From JANLVI01 sp031363915 (lineage in GTDB: Bacteria > Vulcanimicrobiota > Vulcanimicrobiia > Vulcanimicrobiales > Vulcanimicrobiaceae): a stretch of DNA of 64,000 nt. The stretch lies in contig JANLVI010000031.1 in NCBI GenBank assembly GCA_031363915.1, positions 62,001 through 126,000 of the forward strand. Direction: 5' to 3'. Under the pieces are notes generated by a model. That model ran no database searches, was not told the DNA's origin, and saw nothing but the letters and a program-made list of their open reading frames with translations. Positions 23,632 to 32,313 of the stretch are shown here, piece after piece. Every line of letters begins with the position of its first letter. Position 1 is the stretch's first letter. The translations under genes were made by a program, and so were the position numbers.

Positions 23632-24324
23632 TTATTTGGCGTCGTGGAAGATGATGCCCAGCGTATAGCGTTCGCCGCTGCGTACCGTACTCACGCCGTG
23701 CTTGAATGCCGTTCGGTAGGAGCCGGTTTTCGAGCTGACCGGGCGATAGCGATTGGGAAAAATCAGCATCGCGCCCCGGCGCGGACGCAACACCTCGGGT
23801 CGGCTTTGCGCGCGTGGACGTTGCTCGACGAGCACGAACTCGCCGCCCGTGTAGTCCTCTGGTTCGCTGAGAAAGAACGTGAGCTGAAACGGGAACGCGA
23901 CCTCACCGTAGAGATCCTGATGTAGCGCGTTGAAATCGCCTGCGCCGTATTTGAGAATGAGCGCAGTCGGTCGTTCCTGTCCGTGCTCGGCGCAAAGCGC
24001 GAGCATCTCTTGCTGTGCGAGAGGAAATCGCTCGGGGCGGTTGAGCGCTTCCGTCCAACGGTTGGCGATCGGTGCAAGGTCCGCGTAGATCTCGCCACGC
24101 AACTGCGCGATCAGCGGCGGCAACGGATAGGCGTAGTACTGATACTCACCCCGACCGAAATTATGGCGTTCCATGATCACGCGCGAGCGGAAAGCGTCGG
24201 ATGAATAACCCGCACGTAGGTCGGCGCATTGTGCGGGATCGAGCACGTCATCGACGAGCGCGTAGCCATCGGCGAAGAGGCAACGTTCGATTGCGTTCCA
24301 GTCGAGGCGGAGTTGGGTTGACAT
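23632..24324 (-). CDS. 2-oxoglutarate/Fe(II)-dependent oxygenase
   Basis: The 230-residue protein folds around the jelly-roll Fe(II) triad. HQD in FNALHQDLYGEVAFPFQLT gives the first His and Asp, and the distal His is in SYRTAFKHGVSTVRSGERYT, where the Arg after it would bind the 2-oxoglutarate carboxylate. The segment DYTGGEFVLVEQRPR is characteristic of prolyl-hydroxylase-like 2OG oxygenases. The substrate is unknown. Homologues act on protein residues or small molecules. No partner gene overlaps it, and it has its own promoter. Confidence 0.82.
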   Translation of the reverse strand: MSTQLRLDWNAIERCLFADGYALVDDVLDPAQCADLRAGYSSDAFRSRVIMERHNFGRGEYQYYAYPLPPLIAQLRGEIYADLAPIANRWTEALNRPERFPLAQQEMLALCAEHGQERPTALILKYGAGDFNALHQDLYGEVAFPFQLTFFLSEPEDYTGGEFVLVEQRPRAQSRPEVLRPRRGAMLIFPNRYRPVSSKTGSYRTAFKHGVSTVRSGERYTLGIIFHDAK

Positions 24325-24359
24325 AGCCGTACCCTATCGCGTTCGACACGCGGTGGCAA
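24325..24359 (-). promoter_or_regulatory. Promoter of the 2OG oxygenase, with TSS next to the ATG
   Basis: On the minus strand TTGCCA (24354-24359) is followed by a 17-base spacer and TAGGGT (24331-24336), then 6 bases to the ATG. The geometry is that of a sigma-70 promoter. The start point would be at the ATG itself. AGGG in the -10 box could instead act as a ribosome binding site if transcription begins further upstream. Confidence 0.5.
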
Positions 24360-24463
24360 GCCGATTCTTGCTTTAAACTTCGATGCACCGCCGTCGTACG
24401 CCATCGCGAGTTCGTCGCTCGTGAACCCGTTTCCGCACGCGCACGACCCACACGCGGAATCGA

Positions 24464-25858
24464 TTATCGCGAGGCGTGTTCCGCGTGCTTGGATTTGAGC
24501 GCAAAAGTGAGCGCGGCGGCGATGATAGCTACGACCGTAAACGTTTCGTACGCATATCGATATCCGGTGATATCACTGATGTGGCTGCCGACGATGCCGC
24601 CGGCGAGCGAGCCGCCGAGAATCTGGCCGATGATCAAGAAGACCGAGAGCAGACCGACGGCGCTAGCGCGTCCCTCGGCATCCGCTTCACTTGTGATGAT
24701 GTAGCGCGTGGGCGCACCTAGCAGTGCGCCGAAGCCAATTCCGGCTACGACCATCGCCACGATCGCCAGTGTCAGTGACGAGAAGCCGAAGGCGAAGATC
24801 AGCAGCCCCGCGGCAGTGAAGACCGCGCCGACGGTGAGCACCGCGCGCGATCCGATCGCATCGAGTGCCCGACCCGCACCGGGGATGACGGCGACGAACA
24901 TAACGGCACCGATCGCCGCGATTCCGCCGGCTGCGGCAAACGAGAGATGCTGCGCGGCAACGAGCGTTGCGGGAATAAAGAAGAGCGCGCCTTCGAGGAT
25001 GCCGATAAGGATCTCGAGCGAATACGTTACGACCAGCTGTTTGCGTGCGAAGAGATGCGGCGGGATTACCGGCTGCGCTGCGTGGCGCTCGACGAATGCA
25101 AGGGCGATGAAAGCGACGATTGCGATCACGATCGAGGCGATGGTCGTGAGGTTGCCGCCGATCCGCGCGCTCGAGGCATCCAGGCGCGTGAGGCCGATCA
25201 TCGTGCTGAGCAGTCCGGTGGAGAGCAAGGCGATCCCCGCGATGTCGAGCGGACCGCGCACGCGGCTTGCGATCGTCGGCAACGTCGTGCGCGCCATGAC
25301 GATCACGACGATCGAGAGCGGAATGTTCGCAGCGAAAATCCAGTGCCACGAAAGCAAATGCGTGAGAACGCCGCCAAGGCCCGGACCGACGATCGCAGCG
25401 ATTCCCCACGTCGCCGCGACGAGCCCGAGCGCGGCCCCGCGACGCTCTGCCGGAATGCGATCGGCGATGGCGGCCGTTGCAACCGGGAAGATGCCGCCCG
25501 CGCCAAAGGCCTGAATTCCGCGAGCCGTGAGAAACACGCTGAAGTTCGGCGCGAGGATTGCAAGCAGACTGCCCAGAGCGAAGATCGTCACGCATGCGAT
25601 GTAGATCGGGCGGCGACCGTACGTGTCGGAGAGCTTCGTCATGATCGGGATGCTCACGACGGTCGCGAGCAAGTAGAGCGTGAAGACCCACGGAATGTCG
25701 CGGGCGCTGGCGCCGAAGGCGGTGGCAAGCGCCGGCAATGCGGGTGAGAGTACGCCAAGATCTAACGCGCCCGCAAAGACACCGAGGCCGAGCGTGACGA
25801 GCAGCGGGATCGTCGATCGATCGAGACGATGTCCGGCGACCGAGGTGACGGCGGCCAC
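24464..25858 (-). CDS. MFS drug/proton antiporter, DHA2-like (14 helices)
   Basis: The 464-residue exporter has the MFS motif A in TKLSDTYGRRPIYIACV after helix 2. Helix 1 carries GVFAGALDLGVLSPALPALA. Motif C is in LGLVAATWGIAAIVGPGLGG on helix 5, the usual antiporter signature. About fourteen helices can be drawn, as in the DHA2 family that exports toxic compounds. Its start lies 3 bases after the ctaB stop, so it is transcribed with ctaA and ctaB. Why an exporter travels with heme A synthesis is not clear; heme precursor export or simple co-location are both possible. Confidence 0.88.
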   Translation of the reverse strand: MAAVTSVAGHRLDRSTIPLLVTLGLGVFAGALDLGVLSPALPALATAFGASARDIPWVFTLYLLATVVSIPIMTKLSDTYGRRPIYIACVTIFALGSLLAILAPNFSVFLTARGIQAFGAGGIFPVATAAIADRIPAERRGAALGLVAATWGIAAIVGPGLGGVLTHLLSWHWIFAANIPLSIVVIVMARTTLPTIASRVRGPLDIAGIALLSTGLLSTMIGLTRLDASSARIGGNLTTIASIVIAIVAFIALAFVERHAAQPVIPPHLFARKQLVVTYSLEILIGILEGALFFIPATLVAAQHLSFAAAGGIAAIGAVMFVAVIPGAGRALDAIGSRAVLTVGAVFTAAGLLIFAFGFSSLTLAIVAMVVAGIGFGALLGAPTRYIITSEADAEGRASAVGLLSVFLIIGQILGGSLAGGIVGSHISDITGYRYAYETFTVVAIIAAALTFALKSKHAEHASR

Positions 25859-25861
25859 GTG

Positions 25862-26785
25862 CTACGCCGCGGTGATGATGCGGTCCGCCACCATCGCAAG
25901 GCACATCAGCGCCAAGTACAGCAGCGAAAACTTGAAGAGCGAACGCGCGCCGGCTTTGGTCGCATCGTTGAGCGTCTTGATCGCATCGAGCACGAAGATT
26001 CCGCCGAGCACAGCCGCGGCGGCAAAGTAGAACGCACCCATGACGTGCAGCGGATAGAGTGCAAGCGACATCACGACCAGCAGCACCGAATACACGACGA
26101 TTTCTTTTTTCGTGTGCGCGACGCCGCGGACGTTGGGCAGCATCGGGATATTCGCTTTGTCGTAATCGATATTCGTCATAAGCGCGAGCGCCCAGAAGTG
26201 CGGCGGTGTCCACAGAAACACGAGCGCGAAGAGTCCCAGCGCGGGACCGCCGACGGCGTGCGTGATCGCAGCCCAGCCGACGAGCGGCGGCACGGCACCG
26301 GCGGCGCCGCCGATGACGATGTTGAGCGGTGTCGTACGCTTGAGCCACAGCGTGTAGATGAAGACGTAGTAAACGTTGCCCGCAAGCGATAGCCACGCCG
26401 CGAGCGGGTTTGCCAAAATGTAGAGCATCGCAAACGATACGATGCCCGTGATGCTCGCAAAGATGAGCGCGTCGCGCGGCGAGATGCGGCCCGCGGCGAC
26501 CGGACGTGACATCGTGCGCTTCATCAAGCGGTCGATATCGCGGTCGATCACGCAGTTAAACGCACCGGCCGATGCCGCTGCGAGCGCGCCGCCGACGAGC
26601 GTGTAGATCGTGAGCAGAATCGGCGGAATGCCGCGTGCGGCCATGACGATCGCTGCGAACGTCGTTACGAGCAAGAGATAGATGATGCGCGGTTTGGTCA
26701 GTTCGTAGTAGTCGTTGATCGTACCGAGCAGGCCCGCGGGTCGAGACGGCAGGCGGCCGTCGACGCGCGAGAGCGTGCTGCTCAT
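25862..26785 (-). CDS. ctaB: Protoheme IX farnesyltransferase (heme O synthase)
   Basis: The 307-residue UbiA-family membrane enzyme attaches farnesyl to heme B to make heme O, needed for heme A. The first Asp-rich motif is NCVIDRDIDRLMKRTMSRP, the classic CtaB/CyoE signature. The second is LTNIDYDKANIPMLPNVRG in the cytosolic loop between later helices. The N-terminus includes YYELTKPRIIYLLLVTTFAA. About eight or nine helices are visible. The start overlaps the ctaA stop by 4 bases, so the two steps of heme A synthesis are made together, serving the caa3 oxidase at 14356-18199. Confidence 0.95.
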   Translation of the reverse strand: MSSTLSRVDGRLPSRPAGLLGTINDYYELTKPRIIYLLLVTTFAAIVMAARGIPPILLTIYTLVGGALAAASAGAFNCVIDRDIDRLMKRTMSRPVAAGRISPRDALIFASITGIVSFAMLYILANPLAAWLSLAGNVYYVFIYTLWLKRTTPLNIVIGGAAGAVPPLVGWAAITHAVGGPALGLFALVFLWTPPHFWALALMTNIDYDKANIPMLPNVRGVAHTKKEIVVYSVLLVVMSLALYPLHVMGAFYFAAAAVLGGIFVLDAIKTLNDATKAGARSLFKFSLLYLALMCLAMVADRIITAA

Positions 26786-27708
26786 CGCGCGCCGGCCGTC
26801 ATGGAGGGCGAAGACCGGCGCGCCGCCGAGGCGACCGCCACGGTGCCGTCGATCCTCGCGAGCGCAAACGCACACACGAAGGCGATAAACGTGAGCCCGG
26901 CGTTGGCCGCGTGAAGTTCCCGGAGCGCCGGCGGCAGCAGATACGCGACATTGGCAAAACCGAGTAAGATCTGCGCCACGATCAACGTATACCCAGTCAA
27001 GGTCGCCGCGCGCACGCGCAGCGGGGCACCGACCGCGACGCGGTAGACAGCGATGGTCGCAAAGACGAAGAAGAGGCCCGCGAAGAGGCGATGCACCATT
27101 TGCGCGAATTGCCCCGGCGTGTGCCCGAAGAGCGTCCCGTTGCAATACGGCAACGAGAGGCAAGCCAGACCCGCGCCGCTCGAGCTCACGTACGCCCCGG
27201 CGCACATCGTCACAAATGCGACGGCGGCGCAGGTGGCAATGAGCGGGTAGAGGCCGTTCTGCACCGCCGGGGCCGCTTTTCGAGCGGGTTCGACGAAGGC
27301 GAGGATCACGAGGACGGAGAGTCCCGCGAGAAACACCATCGCCGCTCCCCAGTGCCAAACGACCGACCAGGGGCTGTTCGAGAGCGCGACGGTCGCAGCA
27401 CCCAAAATCACTTGCACGCAGTACGCGCCCAGGATAAAAGCCGCCGTGCGCCCGATGCCGGCGATGCGCTCGCGTTGCTGCCACGCTGCGACGAGTGCCG
27501 CGAGCATCAGGACGCTTTCGAAGGCCACGATCATGCGGTGACCCCACTCGAGGAGCACGCCCCCGCCGAGGGCAGGGACGACCGCGCCGTTACACAGCGG
27601 CCAATCCGGGCAGGTCATGCCCGCCTGGTTAATGCGAATCCAACTGCCGAGGGCGGCGGCACCGTACGCCGCGAGCGCCGCAGCGAGGGCGAAAATCCGG
27701 AACATCAC
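26782..27708 (-). CDS. ctaA: Heme A synthase
   Basis: The 308-residue membrane protein oxidises heme O to heme A. It has eight helices in two similar halves. Each half carries a Cys pair motif in the extracellular loop (MTCPDWPLCNG in the first half, LACLSLPYCNG in the second) and His ligands for heme. EWGHRMIVAFES is in helix 2, VWHWGAAMVF in helix 4, MVHRLFAGLFF in helix 6 and LRELHAANAGL in helix 8. This four-Cys, four-His pattern matches the Bacillus-type CtaA. It heads the ctaA-ctaB-MFS operon, and a 60-base leader precedes the start with no clear promoter. Confidence 0.93.
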   Translation of the reverse strand: MMFRIFALAAALAAYGAAALGSWIRINQAGMTCPDWPLCNGAVVPALGGGVLLEWGHRMIVAFESVLMLAALVAAWQQRERIAGIGRTAAFILGAYCVQVILGAATVALSNSPWSVVWHWGAAMVFLAGLSVLVILAFVEPARKAAPAVQNGLYPLIATCAAVAFVTMCAGAYVSSSGAGLACLSLPYCNGTLFGHTPGQFAQMVHRLFAGLFFVFATIAVYRVAVGAPLRVRAATLTGYTLIVAQILLGFANVAYLLPPALRELHAANAGLTFIAFVCAFALARIDGTVAVASAARRSSPSMTAGAR

Positions 27709-27757
27709 TTTCTAGCCTACGCGCGAGCGCGAGCGGGGGCTATGACTTCGGTGCGCA

Positions 27758-28036
27758 CTAGCACCCGTTCACGGCGCCGACGATGTGGTCCGCAGCGTGA
27801 CCCTCCGCCGCGGGTTGAAGTGGAAGGCCCGGAAATTGCCCGCCATCGTTTGATCGTTGGCGAGGATCGTCACGATCGCCGTATTTGCATGCGCCACGAA
27901 GCTTTCGCGAAGGGACGAGCGGACGCGGCTGATTTGGCGCAAGCTCGCGGGCGGTGGGGATGACGACCGTTGGGCCGACCGGGGCCGCGGCGAGCACGAG
28001 CGCGATCAGCAGCCGGAGGTTGCTCCGATAGAATGG
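27758..28036 (-). pseudogene. Possible frameshifted small secreted protein
   Basis: Just after the coiled-coil gene on the same strand, one frame gives a signal-like stretch (RSNLRLLIALVLAAAPVGP) and later turns into Arg/Asp-rich text. A second frame from the middle on reads SFVAHANTAIVTILANDQTM and FRAFHFNPRRRVTLRT before TGA at 27769-27771. Joined by one frameshift they would make an exported protein of about 80 residues. No start codon with a ribosome site is obvious. The family is unknown, and the remainder of 27709-28005 holds nothing else. Confidence 0.3.
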
Positions 28037-28695
28037 TCGGCGGCTTTCGCCTCATCGGCGACGATCAGCGCGATCCTGGCCTCGAAATCTTTGGCTGCCT
28101 CGCGCGCCGTCTCGTTGAGGTAGAGCGGTGAGGGGCTGTACGGCGGCAGCGTAGCATTTGATCGCGGCCTCATCATCGCGTCGGTGAGGTCGCCGCCGGT
28201 CTGCATATCTTGGGTCGCCTCGGCTTTTGCGACGCGGCCTTCGGTGATCGCGACGAACCGGGCCAAATCATCGGCTGCGCGTTTCTGACGGAAAACTGCG
28301 CCTCCCAGAGCATCGGCAAACGTCTTGAGCTCTTCTTTACGTGTGGAGTCCTCGGAGGTCGAGGCGATCTCGCGCAGGCGGTTGACCTCGCCCTCGGCTT
28401 CGACCGCTCGTTTCCGCATGTCGCGTGAGATCCCCATGAGCTCGTTGAGGCCGCGCGAGCGCGAAAGCGCATTCGCATCGAGATCGACGTGCTTGAGGCG
28501 ATTGACTGATACGGCAAGCGCGTTGTCGTTGCGTAGGGCCGAGTCGATCGCGCTGTTGGCATGGACCACGAGCGTCGTGCAGGCGGGGAGCGCGCGGACG
28601 CGGCCGATCTCTTTGAGCGGCGAGCTGGTCATGGGCGGTGTGCTCGGCTCGGGGGTCGATGCAAGGGCGAGCACGAGGAGCAAGAGTGCGATCAT
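28006..28695 (-). CDS. Exported coiled-coil protein of unknown function
   Basis: The 229-residue protein starts at 28695 behind AAGGTGA with good spacing. It has a short hydrophobic signal (MIALLLLVLALASTPEPS). From about residue 85 to 170 it is helical and charged, with heptad-like stretches such as RKRAVEAEGEVNRLREIAST and DDLARFVAITEGRVAKAEAT. A more extended Pro/Ser-rich piece follows (SNATLPPYSPSPLYLNET), then a final helix with DFEARIALIVADEAKAAD. Two Cys (ACTTL; SGC at the end) might pair in the periplasm. I do not recognise it. It is divergent from the lipoprotein gene at 28766. Confidence 0.65.
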   Translation of the reverse strand: MIALLLLVLALASTPEPSTPPMTSSPLKEIGRVRALPACTTLVVHANSAIDSALRNDNALAVSVNRLKHVDLDANALSRSRGLNELMGISRDMRKRAVEAEGEVNRLREIASTSEDSTRKEELKTFADALGGAVFRQKRAADDLARFVAITEGRVAKAEATQDMQTGGDLTDAMMRPRSNATLPPYSPSPLYLNETAREAAKDFEARIALIVADEAKAADHSIGATSGC

Positions 28696-28765
28696 TGGTG
28701 TCACCTTAGAAGTTCGCGCACCACGGCCAGGGTATCCTCGGCAGAAGGTGTCGAAAGCGGCGGCA

Positions 28766-29197
28766 ATGCGCGCCGTCTTTCTTTTCTTCCTCACGCTCGC
28801 GCTCGTTGGCTGCCGCGAAGTCCGCGTCCATACCGCTGTCTCCGGAATCACTTATAGTCCGGGCGGCAACGCGATCGAAGTCATCCGCAACCAGCATACG
28901 CTCGACGGATTCGGGATCAAAGCGCCGTTTAATTTCTCAAAAGAATTTGCGGTGATTTTATTCATGGGCCCGCATAAGGAGACCGGTTACACGCAATTTA
29001 CCGAATCGATTCGCGCGAACATCCAGCGCGTACGTGTCGTCGCCTTCGAACGGCAGGCACTCGAAGGCGGTGCTGCCTCGAAGGAGTATCTCACCTATAC
29101 GTGCTGGCGCGTGCCGAACTCCGCCTACCGCGCGGGCTCCGTCTTGGATGTCGTCACGCCCTCGGGCGACCTGATCGTTTCCACGACGCTTCGATGA
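28766..29197 (+). CDS. Small lipoprotein of unknown function
   Basis: The 143-residue protein starts MRAVFLFFLTLALVGC, a textbook lipoprotein signal (lipobox LVGC). A GTG 18 bases upstream would add a Lys and is also possible. The mature part has ITYSPGGNAIEVIRNQHTLD and a beta-rich body (FAVILFMGPHKETGYTQF) ending in SGDLIVSTTLR. No domain is recognised. Its stop overlaps the alanine racemase start by 4 bases (ATGA), so it is co-translated with a cell-wall-type enzyme. A role at the envelope is the natural inference. Confidence 0.72.
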   Translation: MRAVFLFFLTLALVGCREVRVHTAVSGITYSPGGNAIEVIRNQHTLDGFGIKAPFNFSKEFAVILFMGPHKETGYTQFTESIRANIQRVRVVAFERQALEGGAASKEYLTYTCWRVPNSAYRAGSVLDVVTPSGDLIVSTTLR

Positions 29198-30192
29198 TGC
29201 AACCGACGGCCACGCTCGATCGCGAGACGCTGCGTGCGAACGTGCGCGCGTGGGCGCGATTTACGCGCACGAACGTGTCGGCGGTCGTTAAGAACGACGG
29301 ATACGGCTGGGGAGCCGGGCGCATTGCGGGCGCGATCGACGATTTGGTCGATAGCTATTTCGTTGCAAACGCCGATGAATTTGACGTTTTGCGCAGCGAT
29401 ACGCAGAAGCCGGTACGGCTGATCAACGACGTGCCGATCGATCGACTCGACGATCTGCTCGACCGCGGAGCAATCGTCAATATCAGCGACCGAGCCTCAC
29501 TCGAACGAGTCGATACGTGGGCTCGCAAGAAGAATGCCGTCGCGCGCATCCGCGTCGGCGTCGTCGATGCGACGAGTTGGAGCTCGATCCGACCCAAAGA
29601 AATTCGCGCCTTCGCAGAACTCGCCGCGCGGTCGCGTGTTTCGATCGAAGTGTGGACGCACATCACCTCGCTCGACCGTCAGAACGCGAATTTGCGTACG
29701 CTCGGCGATACGTTGACCTTTTTCCGCGACAGCGGCGTCGATGTTGTCTCCGACGATTACGCGAGTACGGGCTCCGCGCACTTGCGCCGTCCCGCCGATC
29801 GCGTGCGGATCGGCGCAGGCCTCTTCGGCGCACGGCTCGGCGTGCCGCTTGCACTCGCTTGTGCTATTCGTCTCAGCGCGCCGGTCGTTCGACGGCACGT
29901 CGCGGGTGAGTTTGCGTGGGCGGGGTATGGGGAAACGGCGATTCCATCCGAACGTGGGGTGTCGGTCGTGCGATGCGGCTACGGCGATGGGTTTCCTAAG
30001 CTCCTGGAGGGGTCGTCCGATATAGTCTCCGTAGGCATGCAGTTTACGACGACGTACACGCGCAGCGACGGCCCGCACGTCGCCCTCGTCGATCAGTCAA
30101 GCGACCTGGATGCTCTCGCCGCCCAAGCGGATCTGTTACCGCACGAACTCGTCTGCTCGCTCGCGCGCCGCGCGCAAGGGGAATCGCTTTGA
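29194..30192 (+). CDS. Alanine racemase-like PLP enzyme, short and divergent
   Basis: The 332-residue protein is about 40 residues shorter than usual alanine racemases. The PLP Lys33 is in VVKNDGYGWG, where AVVKADAYGHG is usual. DDYASTGSAHL and RIGAGLFGARL carry the positions that hold the cofactor phosphate and pyridine (Arg). The second catalytic Tyr appears in WAGYGETAIP, and VVRCGYGDGFPKLLEG follows as in the family. The usual SMD motif reads VGMQFTT, so Asp is Gln. The C-terminal domain is shortened. It could make D-alanine or racemise another amino acid. Its genes on both sides overlap it by 4 bases. Confidence 0.75.
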   Translation: MMQPTATLDRETLRANVRAWARFTRTNVSAVVKNDGYGWGAGRIAGAIDDLVDSYFVANADEFDVLRSDTQKPVRLINDVPIDRLDDLLDRGAIVNISDRASLERVDTWARKKNAVARIRVGVVDATSWSSIRPKEIRAFAELAARSRVSIEVWTHITSLDRQNANLRTLGDTLTFFRDSGVDVVSDDYASTGSAHLRRPADRVRIGAGLFGARLGVPLALACAIRLSAPVVRRHVAGEFAWAGYGETAIPSERGVSVVRCGYGDGFPKLLEGSSDIVSVGMQFTTTYTRSDGPHVALVDQSSDLDALAAQADLLPHELVCSLARRAQGESL

Positions 30193-31280
30193 ACACGACC
30201 TCGACTCTCACTCGTTTCGATGCGAGTATCACGCGTCTCGGAATCGTGTTCGAACCCAGCGGCGGCGCGGACGATATCGAAGGCGTGCTCAATCCGGCCG
30301 GGGCGCGCGCCAGAGACGGCAAGTTCGTACTTTACCCGCGCTTGGTTGCGGCCGGCAACGTCTCGCGCATCGGAATCGCCCGCGGGATCGAATTCAAAGG
30401 CGATGCGATCACCTTCGAACGCGACGGCTACGCGCTCGAACCGAGCGCACCGTACGAAATGCGCGGCGTTCCCGGCGGCATGGGCTGCGAAGATCCACGC
30501 GTGACTTATATTCACGTGCTCGAACGCTACCTGATGGCGTATACGGCGTTTGGTCCGCGCGGGCCGCGTATTGCATTCGCTCAGTCACGTGACGGCTATG
30601 CGTGGGAGCGGATCGGACTCGCCGATTTCTCGGCTCCCGGTCTGCCCAGCGGCGACGATAAAGATGCGGCGTTCTTTCCCGAGCCCGTGCTTTCGCCGAG
30701 CGGCGTACTCTCGATCGCGTTTTACCACCGCCCGATGCTGCACATCTCGGCAGTCGACGGCCAAGCGGCGATTCCGATCATCCTTGAGATGAAGCCCGAA
30801 GATCGCGAGAGCTCCCGCATCGCGTACGTACCGCTCGAACCGGTGCTCGCCGATGTCAAGAACATCGTGCACGTGAAAGAAAGCGCGCTCGTGCTCACGC
30901 CGGATAGCGAGTGGGGCCGCATCAAGAACGGCCCCGGCACCGCGCCCGTGCGCATCGCGGAGGGTTGGTTCTCGCTCTTTCACGGTGTCGATGCGATCGA
31001 GAACGACGGACGGTTCACGACGCGTTACAGCGCGGGCTTCGTAATCCACGACTACGAGAAACCGCACGTCGTGCTCTACCGCTCGCCCGTGCCGGTGCTC
31101 GTTCCCGAAGGCTACAACGAAACGCACGGAACCGTCAACAACGTTGTCTTTCCGACTGCGCTCGATGCGCACGGAGATCGCACGTTCGATGTGTACTACG
31201 GCATGGCCGATGCGAAGATCGGCCGCGCGCGCTTGGAACTTGCGCCTGCGGTGGCAGCGGCGAACGAAAACGCAGCCTAG
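30189..31280 (+). CDS. GH130 family glycoside phosphorylase/hydrolase
   Basis: The 363-residue five-bladed propeller enzyme belongs to GH130, whose members phosphorolyse or hydrolyse beta-mannosides. The TTG start overlaps the racemase stop. Family features are NPAGARARDGKFVLYPRL near the N-terminus, GMGCEDPRVTYI with the catalytic Asp around residue 101, IKNGPGTAPVRIAEGWFSLF near 243 for phosphate or sugar contact, and VYYGMADAKIGRARLEL at the end. There is no signal peptide, so it should act on imported mannosides. Why it is co-translated with a racemase-like gene is unexplained. Confidence 0.85.
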   Translation: MNTTSTLTRFDASITRLGIVFEPSGGADDIEGVLNPAGARARDGKFVLYPRLVAAGNVSRIGIARGIEFKGDAITFERDGYALEPSAPYEMRGVPGGMGCEDPRVTYIHVLERYLMAYTAFGPRGPRIAFAQSRDGYAWERIGLADFSAPGLPSGDDKDAAFFPEPVLSPSGVLSIAFYHRPMLHISAVDGQAAIPIILEMKPEDRESSRIAYVPLEPVLADVKNIVHVKESALVLTPDSEWGRIKNGPGTAPVRIAEGWFSLFHGVDAIENDGRFTTRYSAGFVIHDYEKPHVVLYRSPVPVLVPEGYNETHGTVNNVVFPTALDAHGDRTFDVYYGMADAKIGRARLELAPAVAAANENAA

Positions 31281-31291
31281 CAGGCCTGCTA

Positions 31292-31789
31292 GTGCTGCGT
31301 TGGTACGCGATCGCAACGCTGGTCGTGGTGTTGGTGGGCGCAGCGCTCACCGCGCACCATTTCCTGATGGGGCAAACCAAACTTGCCAGCGTTCAGGTAC
31401 ACGTGCCGCCACGCGCTGATGTGCGTGCACTGCCGAAATCTGGGCGGACGGCCGTCGTCGGATTTCGCATGCAGGGAGCGGCAGTACTCTCGACCGTTCC
31501 GGATTGCGTGATCCAGCAGAAATTCATTCGCGGCCCGCGCGCCTTCGTCGATGAACAGTTGCCGCGCACGCGCGTTCGCGTGACGCCGGGTTCGCAACTG
31601 CGTGTCGGCGCGTGTACTATCTCCGTGTACACTGCGGACCTCGTTGTGGTACGCGGTGACGATCGCTTGCGCGTCGAGCCAAACGCGCGCCTCTATACGA
31701 TTCCGGGCGGATTGCTCGTCGATGTCGACGAGGGGGCGGTCGTGGAAGCGCGCAGTTATCGAATCTCGACGGGTTTGATGCGGCGCTAG
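31292..31789 (+). CDS. Membrane-anchored protein of unknown function
   Basis: The 165-residue protein starts at a GTG 11 bases after the GH130 stop. One helix near the N-terminus (YAIATLVVVLVGAALTAHHF) anchors it, and the rest is a beta-rich extracytoplasmic domain with VGFRMQGAAVLSTVPDCVIQ and VGACTISVYTADLVVVRGDD. Two Cys (PDCVIQ, GACTIS) may pair. I recognise no family. It is the last gene of the lipoprotein/racemase/GH130 operon and may hold an envelope component. Confidence 0.6.
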   Translation: MLRWYAIATLVVVLVGAALTAHHFLMGQTKLASVQVHVPPRADVRALPKSGRTAVVGFRMQGAAVLSTVPDCVIQQKFIRGPRAFVDEQLPRTRVRVTPGSQLRVGACTISVYTADLVVVRGDDRLRVEPNARLYTIPGGLLVDVDEGAVVEARSYRISTGLMRR

Positions 31790-31799
31790 ACGGGACGCG

Positions 31800-32289
31800 G
31801 ATGCGCGAGCCCGGTGCAAAAACGGCGAGCCCGAGTGCGCGCGCGGGCAGGGCGCCCGCAGTGATTCCGGCCGGTCCGATCCGTTCGCGCACGATCGCGA
31901 TCGAACTCACGACGTCGACGAGCGGCTGCGCGATCGCGCTGAGCACCACGAGCAGGAGGGTGCCAAACGTGGCGTAGATGCCGGTGATGAAGATCACGAC
32001 GTGTGTCGCACTCGTGTGCCGGGTTCCAAGCGCGAATACCCCCGTCCGCAGCGGCCCGACCATCACACCGAGGGCTCAAGCCGCCAAAATCGTTCGTCGC
32101 AAGCGCGGTCTTGGGCCGGTCGAGCAGGGCGAGCGCCAAAAAGAAGGGCAGCGTTCACGCCGAGCGCGTAACGACGAGTTCGATCCCATTCATGCCGCAG
32201 CCAGGTTAGAGAGAAAATTCGATGCGGTCGCGTTGAGACCCCAAAAGAGCGAGACCACGAGCAGCAAGAGCGTGGCAAAGGTCGTCCCG
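31800..32289 (-). pseudogene. Decayed EamA/DMT-family transporter
   Basis: Pieces of an EamA (drug/metabolite transporter) protein can be read in order on the minus strand in shifted frames. FATLLLLVVSLFWGLNATAS (N-terminal helix, WGxN motif) ends in a stop at about 32207. IELVVTRSA, a TGA, then TLPFFLALALLDRPK is the next helix. YATFGTLLLVVLSAIAQPLVD follows, then VRERIGPAGITAGALPARAL, which matches the closing half (llePvxxxxxxxxlgErltxxxxxGaxli). Two in-frame stops, a frameshift and missing helices show the gene is dead. It fills the 0.5 kb between the membrane protein at 31292 and prfC. Confidence 0.6.
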
Positions 32290-32313
32290 GTCGCTGTCGA
32301 ACGTTATCCCAGC

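Noticed and set aside
24687..26396. A 569-codon frame across the MFS exporter and ctaB
   Set aside because: It crosses two well-defined genes in a different frame and is Arg-rich.
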